DNA of 64,000 nt. Origin: Calliopsis andreniformis (taxonomy: Eukaryota; Arthropoda; Insecta; Hymenoptera; Andrenidae). Positions 39,614-51,819 of the stretch are shown here, piece after piece (positions within the stretch are counted from its first letter, which is position 1; each line of letters opens with the position of its first letter). The DNA lies in contig NW_027480547.1 in the NCBI RefSeq assembly GCF_051401765.1, positions 682,001 through 746,000 of the forward strand. The letters run 5' to 3'. The translations under genes were made by a program, and so were the position numbers. A model generated the notes under the pieces. The model saw nothing but the letters and a program-made list of their open reading frames with translations. It did no database searches and was not told the DNA's origin.

Positions 39614-39829
39614 TGAGTATTGAGGATTGAGGGTTGTAGATTGAGGACGAGGACTGAGGGTTGGGTATTAATGCTTCAGGACTGAGGATTGAGGATTGCG
39701 AATTGAGGATTGAGGATTGAGGCTTGAAGATTGAGGGTTTGGTATTGAGGATTGAAGAATGAGGACTGAGGAGTGAGGATTGAGGATTGAGGATTGAAGA
39801 TTGAGTATTCAGGATTGGAGATTGACGAT
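39398..39829 (+). repeat. 216-bp tandem duplication in the C module (right block)
   Basis: Units at 39398-39613 and 39614-39829 correspond to those at 17905-18336. Presence in both blocks shows that it arose before the 21.5-kb duplication. Confidence 0.9.
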
Positions 39830-41892
39830 TGAGGATTGAGGATTGAGGATTGAGGATTGAGGATTGAGGATTGAGGATTGAAGATTGAGTGTTGAGGATT
39901 GAGTGATGAGAATTGATGTTTGTGGATTGAGATTTGAAGATTGAAGAATGGGGATTGAGTATTGAAAACTTTGAATTGAGGATATTCTATTGAGGATTGA
40001 GGACTGACAATTGATTGTTGAGGTCTGAGGACTGAAGTTTGCGGATTCAGGATTGAGGATTCGGGATTGAGGTTTCAGGACTGAGGATTGAGGGTTGAGG
40101 ATTGAGGATTGAGGATTGAGGATTGAGGATTGAGGATTGAGGATTGAGGACTGAGTGTTGAGGGTTGAGTGATGAGAATTGATGTTTGTGGATTGAGATT
40201 TGATGATTGAAGAATGGGGATTGAGTATTGAAAACTGTGAATTGAGGATATTCTATTGAGGATTGAGGATTTAAAATTGATTGTTGAGGTCTGAGGACTG
40301 AAGTTTGCGGATTCAGGATTAAGGATTCGGGATTGAGGTTTCAGGACTGAGGATTGAGGGTTGAGGATTGAGGATTGAGGATTGAGGATTGAGTATTCAG
40401 GATAGGGGGTTGAGGATTGAGTATTGAGGATTGAAAATTGAGGATTGATGATTGAGGATTGAGGATTGAGGATTGAGGATGAGGGTTGAGGGTTGAGGAT
40501 TGAGGTTTGAGGACTTAGGACTGAGGATTGAGGATAGAGAATTGAGGATTGAGGATTAAGGATTGAAGATTTAGGCTCCGGTATTGAGGTGTGAGGATTG
40601 AGGATTGAGGATTGAGGATAGAGGATTGAGGATTGAGGACTGAGGATTGAGGATTGAGGATTGAAGATTGAGTATTGAGTATTGAAGATTGAGGATTGAG
40701 GATTGAGGATTGAGGATTGAGGATTGAGGATTGAGGATTGAAGATTGAGGGTTGAAGATTGAGTATTGCTGATTGAAGATTGAGGATTGGGGATTAAGGA
40801 TTGACGATTGAGGATTGAGTGTTGAGGATTGAGAATTGAGGATTGAGGATTGAAGATTGAGTATTGAGGATTCAAGATTGCGGATTGAGGATTGAGGATT
40901 GAGGATTGAGGACTGAGTGTTGAGGGTTGATTGATGAGAATTGATGTTTGTGGATTGAGATTTGAAGATTGAAGAATGGGGATTGAGTATTGAAAACTTT
41001 GAATTGAGGATATTCTATTGAGGATTGAGGACTGACAATTGATTGTTGAGGTCTGAGGACTGAAGTTTGCGGATTCAGGATTGAGGATTCGGGATTGAGG
41101 TTTCAGGACTGAGGATTGAGGGTTGAGGATTGAGGATTGAGGATTGAGGATTGAGGATTGAGGATTGAGGATTGAAGATTGAAGATTGAGTATTGGGGAT
41201 TGAAAATTGAGGATTGATGATTGAGGATTGAAGATTGAGGATTGAAGATTGAGGATTGGGAATTGAGGATTGAGGATTGAGGATAGAGGATTGAAGATTG
41301 AGGATTGGGGATTGAGCATTGACGATTGAGAATTGAGGATTGAGGATTGAGGATTGAGGATTGAGGATTGAGGATTGAGGATTGAGGATTGAGGATTGAA
41401 GATAGAGTATTGAGGATTGAAGATTGAGGATTTAGGATTGAGGATTGAAGATTGAGGACTGAGTGTTGAGGGTTGAGTGATGAGAGTTGATGTTTGTGGG
41501 TTGAGATTTGAAGATTGAAGAATGGGCATTGAGTATTGAAAACTGTGATTTGAGGATATTCTGTTGAGGATTGAGGATTGACAATTGATTGTTGAGGACT
41601 GAGGGCTGAAGATTGAGGATTCAGGATTGAGGATTCGGTATTGAGGTTTCAGGACTGAGGATTGAGGGTTGAGGATTGAGGATTGAGGATTGAGGATTTG
41701 GGATTGAGGATTGAGAATTGAGGATTGAGGATTGAGGATTGAGGATTGAGTATTGAAGATTGAGTATTGAGGATTGAGGATTGAGGATTGAGGATTGAAG
41801 ATTGAGGATTGGGTGTTGAGGATTGAAGAATGAGGATTGAGTATTGAGGATTGAAGGTTGAGGGTTGAAGATTGAGTATTGAGGATTGAAGA
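39830..41892 (+). repeat. A-type tract at the end of the right 21.5-kb copy
   Basis: Counterpart of 18337-20399. Cores are at 39905, 40171, 40933 and 41479, and the last GGCTCCGG mark in the window is at 40574. Similarity to the left copy ends at 41892, inside the start of the longest pure heptamer run. Confidence 0.88.
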
Positions 41893-42005
41893 TTGAGGAT
41901 TGAGGATTGAGGATTGAGGATTGAGGATTGAGGATTGAGGATTGAGGATTGAGGATTGAGGATTGAGGATTGAGGATTGAGGATTGAGGATTGAGGATTG
42001 AGGAT
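41891..42005 (+). repeat. Longest perfect GAGGATT run (about 16 units)
   Basis: About 115 bp without a variant base, ending at GGATCGAAG (42002-42010). It begins exactly where the right 21.5-kb copy loses similarity to the left one, so it marks the breakpoint. Perfect tracts of this length are rare here; another is 27546-27645. Confidence 0.9.
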
Positions 42006-42296
42006 CGAAGATTGAGTATTGAGGATTGATGATTGAGGATTGAACATTGAGGATTGAAGATTGAGGATTGGGGATTGAGGATTGAGGATTGAGGATAGAG
42101 GATTGAAGATTGAGGATTGGGTATTGCGGATTGAACATTGAGGATTGAGGATTGAGGACTGAGGATTGAGGTTCGATGATCGAGGATTGAGGATTGAGGT
42201 TTGAGGATTGAAGATTGAGGATTGGGGACTGAGTATTGAAGATTGAGGATTGAGGATTGAGGATTGAGGATTGAGGATTGAGGATTGAGGATTGAA
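42006..42296 (+). repeat. Variant heptamers between the pure run and the third C module
   Basis: Contains GCGGATTGAACATTGAGG and GGTTCGATGATCGAGG. This combination recurs near 44402-44460, 44762-44817, 45600-45632 and 58019-58075 as GGTTCGAGGATCGAGG or GGTTCGAGGATCGAG. It therefore belongs to the 42-58 kb subfamily, not to the 21.5-kb block. No core. Confidence 0.8.
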
Positions 42297-42928
42297 GATT
42301 CAGTATTGAGGATTGATGATTGAGAATTGAGGATTGAGGATTGAACATAAAGGACTGAGTGTTGAGGGATGATTGATGAGAATTGATGTTGGTGGATAGA
42401 GATTTGAAGATTGCAGATTGAGTATTGAGTTTTGAAATCTGTGAATTGGTGATATTCTATTGAGGATTGAGGATTGACAACTGATTGTTGAAGACTGAGG
42501 GCTGAAGATTGTGGATTCAGGGTTGAGGGTTCAGGATTGAGGTTTGGGGACTGAGGATTGAGGATTGAGGATTTAGAATTGAGGATTGATGATTGAGGAT
42601 TGAGGATTGAGGATTGAGGATTGGGTATTGAGGTTTGAGGATTGAGGATTGAGGATTGAGGATTGAGGATTGGGGACTGAGGATTGAAGGTTGAATATTG
42701 ATGATTGAAGATTGAGTATTGAGGATTGAGGGTTGTAGATTGAGGACGAGGACTGAGGGTTGGGTATTAATGCTTCAGGACTGAGGATTGAGGATTGCGA
42801 ATTGAGGATTGAGGATTGAGGCTTGAAGATTGAGGGTTTGGTATTGAGGATTGAAGAATGAGGACTGAGGAGTGAGGATTGAGGATTGAGGATTGAAGAT
42901 TGAGTATTCAGGATTGGAGATTGACGAT
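42297..42928 (+). repeat. C-type module, copy 3
   Basis: Starts at GATTCAG, has GAACATAAA at 42343 and the anchor at 42375. It lacks the extra 216-bp unit of the two earlier copies. It lies 3308 bp (anchor to anchor) downstream of copy 2. Confidence 0.9.
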
Positions 42929-45756
42929 TGAGGATTGAGGATTGAGGATTGAGGATTGAGGATTGAGGATTGAGGATTGAAGATTGAGTGTTGAGGATTG
43001 AAGATTGAGGATTGAGGATTGAGGATTGAGGATTGGGGATTGAAGATTGAGGATTGGGGACTGAGTGTTGAGCGTTGAGTGATGAGAATTGATGTTTGTG
43101 GATTGAGATTTGAAGATTGAAGATTGGGGATTGAGTATTGAAAACTGTGAATTGGGTATATTCTTTTGAGGATTGAGGACTGACAATTGATTGTTGAGGA
43201 CTGAGGGCTGAAGATTGAGGATTCAGGATTGAGGATTCAGGATTGAGGTTTGAGGACTGAGGATTGAGGATCGAGGATTGAGGATTGAGTATTGAGGATT
43301 GAAGATTGAGGATTGGGTATTGAGGATTGAACATTCAGGATTGAGGATTGAGGATAGAGGATTGAAGATTGAGGATTGATGATTGAATATTGATGATCGA
43401 AGATTGAGGATTGACGATTGAGGGTTGTGGATTGCGGACGAGGACTGAGGGTTGAGTATTGATGCTTGACGTCTGACCGTTGAGAATTGAGGATTGAGAA
43501 TTGAGGATTGAAGATTGAGGATTGGGTATTGAGGATTGAAGAATGAGGATTGACGATTGAGGATTGAGGATTGAGGATTGAAGATTGAGTATCCAGGATA
43601 GGCGATTGAGGATTGAGGATTGAAGATTGAGGATTGGGTACTGCGTGTTGAGCGTTGAGTGATGAGAATTGATGTTTGTGGATTGAGATTTGAAGATTGA
43701 AGATTGGGGATTGAGTATTGAAAACTGTGAATTGAGGATACTCTATTGAGGATTGGTGATTGACAACAGATTGTTGAGGACTGAGGGCTGAAGGTTAAGG
43801 ACTCAGGACTCAGGACACAGAATTGAGGTTTGAGGACTGAGGATTGAGGATTGAGGATTGAGGATTGATGATTGAGGATTGAGGATTGAGGGTTGTGGAT
43901 TGAGGACGAGGACTGAGGGTTGGGTATTGATGCTTGAGGTCTGAGGATTGAGGATTGAGGGTTGCGAATTGAGGATTGTGGATTGAGGATTGAAGATTGA
44001 GGATTTGGTATTGAGGATTGAAGAATGAGGATTGAGGATTGAGGATTGAGGATTGAAGATTGAGTATTGATGATTGAATATTGATGATTGAAGATTGAGG
44101 ATTGAGGATTGAGGGTTGTGGATTGCGGACGAGGACTGAGGGTTGAGTATTGATGTTTGAGGTCTGAGGATTGAGGATTGAGGATTGAGAATTGAGGATT
44201 GAGGATTGAGGATTGAAGATTGAGGATTGGGTGTTGAGGATTGAAGAATGAGGATAGAGGATTGAGGATTGAAGATATAGGGTTGAGGATTGAGGATTGA
44301 GAATTGAGAATAGAGGATTGAAGATTGAGGATTGTGTATTGAGGATTGAACATTCGGGATTGAGGATTGAGGATAGAGGATTGAAGATTGAGGATTGGGT
44401 ATTGCGGATTGAACATTGAGGATTGAGGATTGAGGACTGAGGATTGAGGTTCGAGGATCGAGGATTGAGGATTGAGGTTTGAGGATTGAAGATTGAGGAT
44501 TGGGGACTGAGTATTGAAGATTGAGGATTGAGGATTGAGGATTGAGGATTGAGGATTGAGGATTGAGGATTGAAGATTGAGGATTGGGTGTTGAGGATTG
44601 AAGAATGAGGATAGAGGATTGAGGATTGAAGATATAGGGTTGAGGATTGAGGATTGAGAATTGAGAATAGAGGATTGAAGATTGAGGATTGTGTATTGAG
44701 GATTGAACATTCGGGATTGAGGATTGAGGATAGAGGATTGAAGATTGAGGATTGGGTATTGCGGATTGAACATTGAGGATTGAGGATTGAGGACTGAGGA
44801 TTGAGGTTCGAGGATCGAGAATTGAGGATTGAGGTTTGAGGATTGAAGATTGAGGATTGGGGACTGAGTATTGAAGATTGAGGATTGAGGATTGAGGATT
44901 GAGGATTGAGGATTGAGGATTGAGGATTGAAGATTGAGGATTGATGATTGAATATTGATGATCGAAGATTGAGGATTGACGATTGAGGGTTGTAGATTGC
45001 GGACGAGGACTGAGGGTTGAGTATTGATGCTTGACGTCTGACCGTTGAGGATTGAGGATTGAGAATTGAGGATTGAAGATTGAGGATTGGGTATTGAGGA
45101 TTGAAGAATGAGGATTGAGGATTGAGGATTGAGGATTGAGGATTGAAGATTGAGTATACAGGATAGGCGACTGAGGATTGAGGATTGAAGATTGAGGATT
45201 GGGGACTGCGTGTTGAGCGTTGAGTGATGAGAATTGATGTTTGTGGATTGAGATTTGAAGATTCAAGATTGGGGATTGAGTATTGAAAACTGTGAATTGA
45301 GGATACTCTATTGAGGATTGGTGATTGACAACAGATTGTTGAGGACTGAGGGCTGAAGGTTAAGGATTCAGGACTCAGGACACAGAATTGAGGTTTGAGG
45401 ACTGAGGATTGAGGATTGAGGATTGAGGATAGAGGATTGAAGATTGAGGATTGGTAATTGAACATTGACGACTGAGGATTGAGGATTGAGGATTGAGGAT
45501 TGAGGATTGAGGATTGAGGATTGAGGATTGAGGATTGAGGATTGAGGATCGAAGATTGAGTATTGAGGATTGATGATTGAGGATTGAACATTGAGGATTG
45601 AGGATTGAGGACTGAGGATTGAGGTTCGAGGATCGAGGATTGAGGATTGAGGTTTGAGGATTGGAGATTGAGGATTGGGGACTGAGTATTGAAGATTGAG
45701 GATTGAGGATTGAGGATTGAGGATTGAGGATTGAGGACTGAGGATTGAGGATTGAA
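42929..45756 (+). repeat. B-type higher-order repeat tract with a 357-bp duplication
   Basis: B-type cores are at 43081, 43661 and 45226. They are marked by TTGAGCGTTGAG before the anchor and AAGATTGGGG in place of AAGAATGGGG. New local landmarks appear: GCGGACGAGGACTGAGGG, TATCCAGGATAGGCG and GGACTCAGGACACAG (near 43805, 45371 and 47279). Large overlapping - strand open frames at 43223-44773, 43803-45266 and 43810-45591 lie in three different frames over the same DNA, which argues against any of them being a gene. Confidence 0.87.
44190..44903 (+). repeat. 357-bp tandem duplication
   Basis: Units at about 44190-44546 and 44547-44903 have an offset of 357 bp, exactly 51 heptamers. Both carry GAAGATATAGGGTTGAGG (44272 and 44629), GAACATTCGGG and GGTTCGAGGATCGAG. 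The second has CGAGAATTG where the first has CGAGGATTG. Confidence 0.9.
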
Positions 45757-46388
45757 GATTCAGTATTGAGGATTGATGATTGTGAATTGAGGATTGAGGA
45801 TTGAACATAAAGGACTGAGTGTTGAGGGATGATTGATGAGAATTGATGTTGGTGGATATAGATTTGAAGATTGCAGATTGAGTATTGAGTATTGAAATCT
45901 GTGAATTGGTGATATTCTATTGAGGATTGAGGATTGACAACTGATTGTTGAGGACTGAGGGCTGAAGATTGAGGATTCAGGGTTGAGGGTTCAGGATTGA
46001 GGTTTGGGGACTGAGGATTGAGGATTGAGGATTTAGGATTGAGGATTGAGGATTGAGGATTGAGGATTGAGGATTGGGTATTGAGGTTTGAGGATTGAGG
46101 ATTGAGGATTGAGGATTGAGGATTGGGGACTGAGGATTGAAGGTTGAATATTGATGATTGAAGGTTGAGTATTGAGGATTGAGGGTTGCAGATTGAGGAC
46201 GAGGACTGAGGGTTGGGTATTAATGCTTCAGGACTGAGGATTGAGGATTGCGAACTGAGGATTGAGGATTGAGGATTGAGGATTGAAGATTGAGGGTTTG
46301 GTGTTGAGGATTGAAGAATGAGGACTGAGGAGTGAGGATTGAGGATTGAGGATTGAAGATTGAGTACTCAGGATTGGAGATTGACGAT
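45757..46388 (+). repeat. C-type module, copy 4
   Basis: GATTCAG is at 45757, GAACATAAA at 45803 and the anchor at 45835. It is 3460 bp downstream of copy 3. It differs from other copies by GTGGATATAGAG (others GTGGATAGAG), GCAGATTGAGGACG and GAGTACTCAGG. Confidence 0.9.
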
Positions 46389-48455
46389 TGAGGATTGAGG
46401 ATTGAGGATTGAGGATTGAGGATTGAGGATTGAGGATTGAGGATTGAGGATTGAAGATTGAGTGTTGAGGATTGAAGATTGAGGATTGAGGATTGAGGAT
46501 TGAGGATTGGGGATTGAAGATTGAGGATTGTGGACTGAGTGTTGAGCGTTGAGTGATGAGAATTGAAGTTTGTGGATTGAGATTTGAAGATTGAAGATTG
46601 GGGATTGAGTGTTGAAAACTGTGAATTGGGTATATTCTATCGAGGATTGAGGACTGACAATTGATTGTTGAGGACTGAGGGCTGAAGATTGAGGATTCAG
46701 GATTGAGGATTCAGGATTGAGGTTTGAGGACTGAGGATTGAGGATTGAGGATTGAGGATTGAGTATTGAGGATTGAAGATTGAGGATTGGGTATTGAGGA
46801 TTGAACATTCAGGATGAGGATTGAGGATAGAGGATTGAAGATTGAGGATTGATGATTGAATATTGATGATCGAAGATTGAGGATTGAGGATTGAGGGTTG
46901 TGGATTGCGGACGAGGACTGAGGGTTGAGTATTGATGCTTGAGGTCTGAGCGTTGAGGATTGAGGATTGAGAATTGAGGATTGAAGATTGAGGATTGGGT
47001 ATTGAGGATTGAAGAATGAGGATTGAGGATTGAGGATTGAGGATTGAGGATTGAAGATTGAGTATCCAGGATAGGCGATTGAGGATTGAGGATTGAAGAT
47101 TGAGGATTGGGGACTGCGTGTTGAGCGTTGAGTGATGAGAATTGATGTTTGTGGATTGAGATTTGAAGATTGAAGATTGGGGATTGAGTATTGAAAACTG
47201 TGAATTGAGGATACTCTATTGAAGATTGGTGATTGACAACAGATTGTTGAGGACTGAATGCTGAAGGTTAAGGATTCAGGACTCAGGACACAGAATTGAG
47301 GTTTGAGGACTGAGGATTGAGGATTGAGGATTGAGGATTGGGGATTGAGGATTGAAGATTGAGGATTGAGGATTGGGTATTGAGGTTTGAGGATTAAGGA
47401 TTGAGGATTGAGGATTGAGGATTGTGGATTGAGGATTGAAGGTTGAATATTGATGATTGAAGATTGAGGATTGAGGATTGAGGGTTGTGGATTGAGGACG
47501 AGGACTGAGGGTTGGGTATTGATGCTTGAGGTCTGAGGATTGAGGATTGAGGGTTGCGAATTGAGGATTGAGGATTGAGGACTGAAGATTGAGGATTTGG
47601 TATTGAGGATTGAAGAATGAGGATTGAGGATTGAGGATTGAGGATTGAGGATTGAGGATTGAGAATTGAGGATTGAGGATTGAAGATTGAGGATTGGGTA
47701 TTGAGGATTGAACATTCGGGATCGAGGATTGAGGATAGAGGATTGAGGATTGAGGATTGAAGGTTGAATACTGACGATTGAAGATTGAGGATTGAGGATT
47801 GAGGGTTGTGGATTGCGGGCGAGGACTGAGGGTTGAGTATTGATGCTTGAGGTCTGAACGTTGAGGATTGAGGATTGAGAATTGAGGATTGAAGATTGAG
47901 GATTGGGTATTGAGGATTGAGGAATGAGGATTGAGGATTGAGGATTGAGGATTGAGGAATGAAGATTGAGTATCCAGGATAGGCGATTGAGGATTGAGGA
48001 TTGAAGATTGAGGATTGGGGACTGCGTGTTGAGCGTTGAGTGATGAGAATTGATGTTTGTGGATTGAGATTTGAAGATTTAAGATTGGGGATTGAGTATT
48101 GAAAACTGTGAATTGAGGATACTCTATTGAGGATTGGTGATTGACAACAGATTGTTGAGGACTGAGGGCTGAAGGTTAAGGATTCAGGACTCAGGACACA
48201 GAATTGAGGTTTGAGGACTGAGGATTGAGGATTGAGGATTGAGGATTGGGGATTGAGGATTGAAGATTGAGGATTGAGGATTGGGTATTGAGGTTTGAGG
48301 ATTAAGGATTGAGGATTGAGGATTGAGGATTGTGGATTGAGGATTGAAGGTTGAATATTGATGATTGAAGATTGAGGATTGAGGATTGAGGGTTGTGGAT
48401 TGAGGACGAGGACTGAGGGTTGGGTATTGAGGATTGAAGAATGAGGATTGAGGAT
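46389..48455 (+). repeat. B-type higher-order repeat tract
   Basis: Cores are at 46555 (with AATTGAAGTTTG), 47134 and 48042. The GGACTCAGGACACAG landmark follows the last two cores. The region near 47.1-47.6 kb closely repeats near 48.0-48.4 kb. No genes or unique sequence. Confidence 0.85.
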
Positions 48456-51400
48456 TGAGGATTGAGGATTGAGGATTGAAGATTGAGTATCCAGGATAGG
48501 AGATTGAGGATTGAGGATTGAAGATTGAGGATTGGGGACTGAGTGTTGAGCGTTGAGCGATGAGAATTGATGTATGTGGATTGAGATTTGAAGATTGAAG
48601 ATTGGGGATTGAGTATTGAAAACCGTGAATTGGTGATATTCAATTGAGGATTGAGGATTGACAACTGATTGTTGAGGACTGAGGGCTGAAGATTGAAGAT
48701 TCAGGATTGAGGATTCAGGATTGAGGTTTGAGGACTGAGGCTTGAGGATTGAGGATTGAGGATTGAGGATTGAGGATTGAGGAACTGAGGATTGTGTATT
48801 GAGGTTTGAGGATTAAGGATTGATGATTGAGGATTGAGGATTGTGGATTGAGGATAGAAGGCTGAATATTGATGATTGAAGATTGAGGATTGGGGATTGA
48901 GGGTTATGGATTGAGGACGAGGACTGAGGGTTGGGTATTGATGCTTGAGGTCTGAGGATTGAGGATTGAGGATTGCGAATTGAGGATTGAGAATTGAGGA
49001 TTGAAGATTGAGGATATGGTATTGAGGATTGAAGAATGAGGATTGAGGATTGAGGATGGAGGATTGAGGATTGAGGATTGAGGATTGAGAATTGAGGATT
49101 GAGGATTGAAGATTGAGGATTGGGTATTGAGGATTGAACATTCGGGATTGAGGATTGAGGATAGAGGATTGAGGATTGAGGATTGAAGGTTGAATACTGA
49201 TGATTGAAGATTGAGGATTGAGGATTGAGGGTTGTGGATTGCGGGCGAGGACTGAGGGTTGAGTATTGATGCTTGAGGTCTGAGGATTGAGGATTGAGTG
49301 TTGAGAATTGAGGATTGAAGATTGAGGATTGGGTATTGAGGATTGAAGAATGAGGATTGAGGATTGAGGATTGAGGATTGAGGATTGAGGATTGAGGATT
49401 GAAGATTGAGTATCCAGGATAGGAGGTTGAGGATTGAGGATTGAAGATTGAGGATTGGGGACTGAGTGTTGAGCGTTGAGTGATGAGAATTGATGTTTGT
49501 GGATTGAGATTTGTAGATTGAAGATTGGGGATTGAGTATTGACGACTGCGAATTGGGTATATTCTATTGAGGATTGAGGACTGACAATTGATTGTTGAGG
49601 ACTGAGGGCTGAAGATTGAGGATTCAGGATTGAGGATTCAGGAATGAGGTTTGAGGACTGAGGATTGAGGATTGAGGATTGAGGATTGAATATTGAGGAT
49701 TGAAGATTGAGGTTTGTGTATTGAGGATTGAACATTCAGGATTGAGGATTGAGGATAGAGGATTGAGGATTGAGGATTGAAGATTGAATATTGGTGATTG
49801 AAGATTGAGAATTGAGGATTGAGGGCTGTGGATTGCGAACGAGGACTGAGGGTTGAGTATTGATGTTTGAGGTCTGAGGATTGAGGATTGAGGATTGAGA
49901 ATTGAGAATTGAGGAATGAGGATTGAAGATTGAGGATTGGGTGTTGAGGGTTGAAGAATGAGGATTGAGGATTGAGGATTGAAGGTTGAGGGTTGACGAT
50001 TGAGTATTGAGGATTGAATATTGAGGATTGGGGATTGATGATTGACGATTGAGGATTGAGTGTTGAGGATTGCGAATTGAGGATTGAGGATTGAAGAATG
50101 AGTGTTGAGGATTCAATATTGCGGATTGAGGATTGAGGATTGAGGATTGAGGACTGAGTGTTGAGGGTTGAGTGATGAGAATTGATGTTTGTGGATTGAG
50201 ATTTGAAGATTGAAGGATGGGGATTGAGTATTGAAAACTTTGAATTGAGGATATTCTATTGAGGATTGAGGATTGACAATTGATTGTTGAGGTCTGAGGA
50301 CTGAAGTTTGCGGATTCAGGATTGAGGATTCGGGATTGAGGTTTCAGGACTGAGGATTGAGGGTTGAGGATTGAGGATTGAGGATTGAGGATTGAGGATT
50401 GAGGATTGAGGATTGAAGATTGAGTATTTAGGATTGAAAATTGAGGATTGATGATTGAGGATTGAAGATTGAGGATTGAAGATTGAGGATTGGGAATTGA
50501 GGATTGAGGATTGACGATAGAGGATTGAAGATTGAGTATTGAGGATTCAAGATTGAGGATTGAGGATTGAGGATTGAAGATTGAGGGTTTGGTATTGAGG
50601 ATTGAAGAATGAGGACTGAGGAGTGAGGATTGAAGATTGAGGATTGAAGATTGAGTATTCTGGATTGGAGATTGACGATTGAGGATTGAGGATTGAGGAT
50701 TGAGGATTGAGGATTGAGGATTGAAGATTGAGTATTGAGTATTGAAGATTGAGGATTGAGTATTGAGGATTGAGGATTGGGGATTGAAGATTGAGGATTG
50801 GAGACTGAGTGTTGAGCGTTGAGTGATGAGAATTGATGTTTGTGGATTGAGATTTGAAGATTGAAGATTGGGGATTGAGTGTTGAAAACTGTGAATTGGG
50901 TATATTCTATTGAGGATTGAGGACTGACAATTGATTGTTGAGGACTGAGGGCTGAAGATTGAGGATTCAGGATTGAGGATTCAGGATTGAGGTTTGAGGA
51001 CTGAGGATTGAGGATCGAGGATTGAGGATTGAGTATTGAGGATTGAAGATTGAGGACTGGGTATTGAGGATTGAACATTCAGGATTGAGGATTGAGGATA
51101 GAGGATTGAAGATTGAGGATTGATGATTGAATATTGATGATCGAAGGTTGAGGATTGAGGATTGAGGGTTGTGGATTGCGGACGAGGACTGAGGGTTGAG
51201 TATTGATGCTTGAGGTCTGAGCGATGAGGATTGAGGATTGAGAATTGAGGATTGAAGATTGAGGATTGGGTATTGAGGATTGAAGAATGAGGATTGAGGA
51301 TTGAGGATTGAGGATTGAGGATTGGGTATTGAGGTTTGAGGATTAAGGATTGAGGATTGAGGATTGAGGATTGAAGATTGAGGATTGAGGATTGAGGACT

Positions 51401-51819
51401 GAGGATTGAGGATTGAGGATTGAGGATTGCGAATTGAGGATTGAGAATTGAGGATTGAAGATTGAGGATATGGTATTGAGGATTGAAGAATGAGGATTGA
51501 GGATTGAGGATTGAGGATTGAGGATTGAGGATTGAGGATTGAGAATTGAGGATTGAGGATTGAAGATTGAGGATTGGGTATTGAGGATTGAACATTCGGG
51601 ATTGAGGATTGAGGATAGAGGATTGAGGATTGAGGATTGAAGATTGAATACTGATGATTGAAGATTGAGGATTGAGGATCGAGGGTTGTGGATTGCGGGC
51701 GAGGACTGAGGGTTGAGTATTGATGCTTGAGGTCTGAGGATTGAGGATTGAGTGTTGAGAATTGAGGATTGAAGATTGAGGATTGGGTATTGAGGATTGA
51801 AGAATGAGGATTGAGGATT
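48456..51819 (+). repeat. 3364-bp tandem duplication, unit 1
   Basis: Repeats at 51820 onward with an offset of 3364 bp. Cores are at 48559 (GAGCGATGAG with ATGTATGTGG), 49482, 50174 (A-type) and 50825. An A-type core among B-type cores gives this unit a recognisable pattern, and the same pattern recurs in unit 2. - strand open frames 48701-49735, 49736-50116 and 50428-51078 recur at +3364. Confidence 0.92.

Larger units (their letters stand above)
21445..41892 (+). repeat. Right copy of the 21.5-kb duplicated block
   Basis: Direct-orientation copy of 1-20399. All internal landmarks recur in order: the eight GGCTCCGG marks, the nested 3386-bp pair, the C-type module with its 216-bp duplication, and the same series of cores. 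It is 49 bp longer than the visible left copy (+56, -7). A private substitution is visible near 34947 (GAATACTG where the left copy has GAAAACTG). If the two copies are directly adjacent, the right copy may start as early as 20400, and the left copy would then start about 1 kb before the window. Confidence 0.95.
40075..42348 (-). other. Longest repeat-derived open frame (757 codons), not called a gene
   Basis: The frame starts at an ATG formed by GAACATAAA at 42346-42348 and ends at a TGA formed by TTTCAGG at 40075-40077. The product would be about 108 tandem heptapeptides of the I-L-N-P-Q-S-S type with substitutions (F, T, Y, V, L, H). There is no signal peptide, domain or non-repeat segment. 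All three - frames of this DNA encode the same heptapeptide, and overlapping open frames exist here (for example 41649-42047). Openness is therefore a property of the unit, not evidence of selection for coding. No ribosome-binding or promoter signal is separable from the repeat. Translation cannot be excluded but nothing supports it. Confidence 0.3.

Noticed and set aside
1..41892. Integrated mobile element or plasmid duplication as the cause of the 21.5-kb repeat
   Set aside because: No transposase, integrase, terminal inverted repeats or target-site duplication is visible. Both copies consist only of the satellite.
43223..45591. Long - strand open frames as genes for a repetitive surface or adhesin-like protein
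   Set aside because: Three overlapping frames over the same DNA give the same heptapeptide. There is no signal peptide, anchor or non-repeat domain, and the frames are open because the unit lacks stops on that strand.
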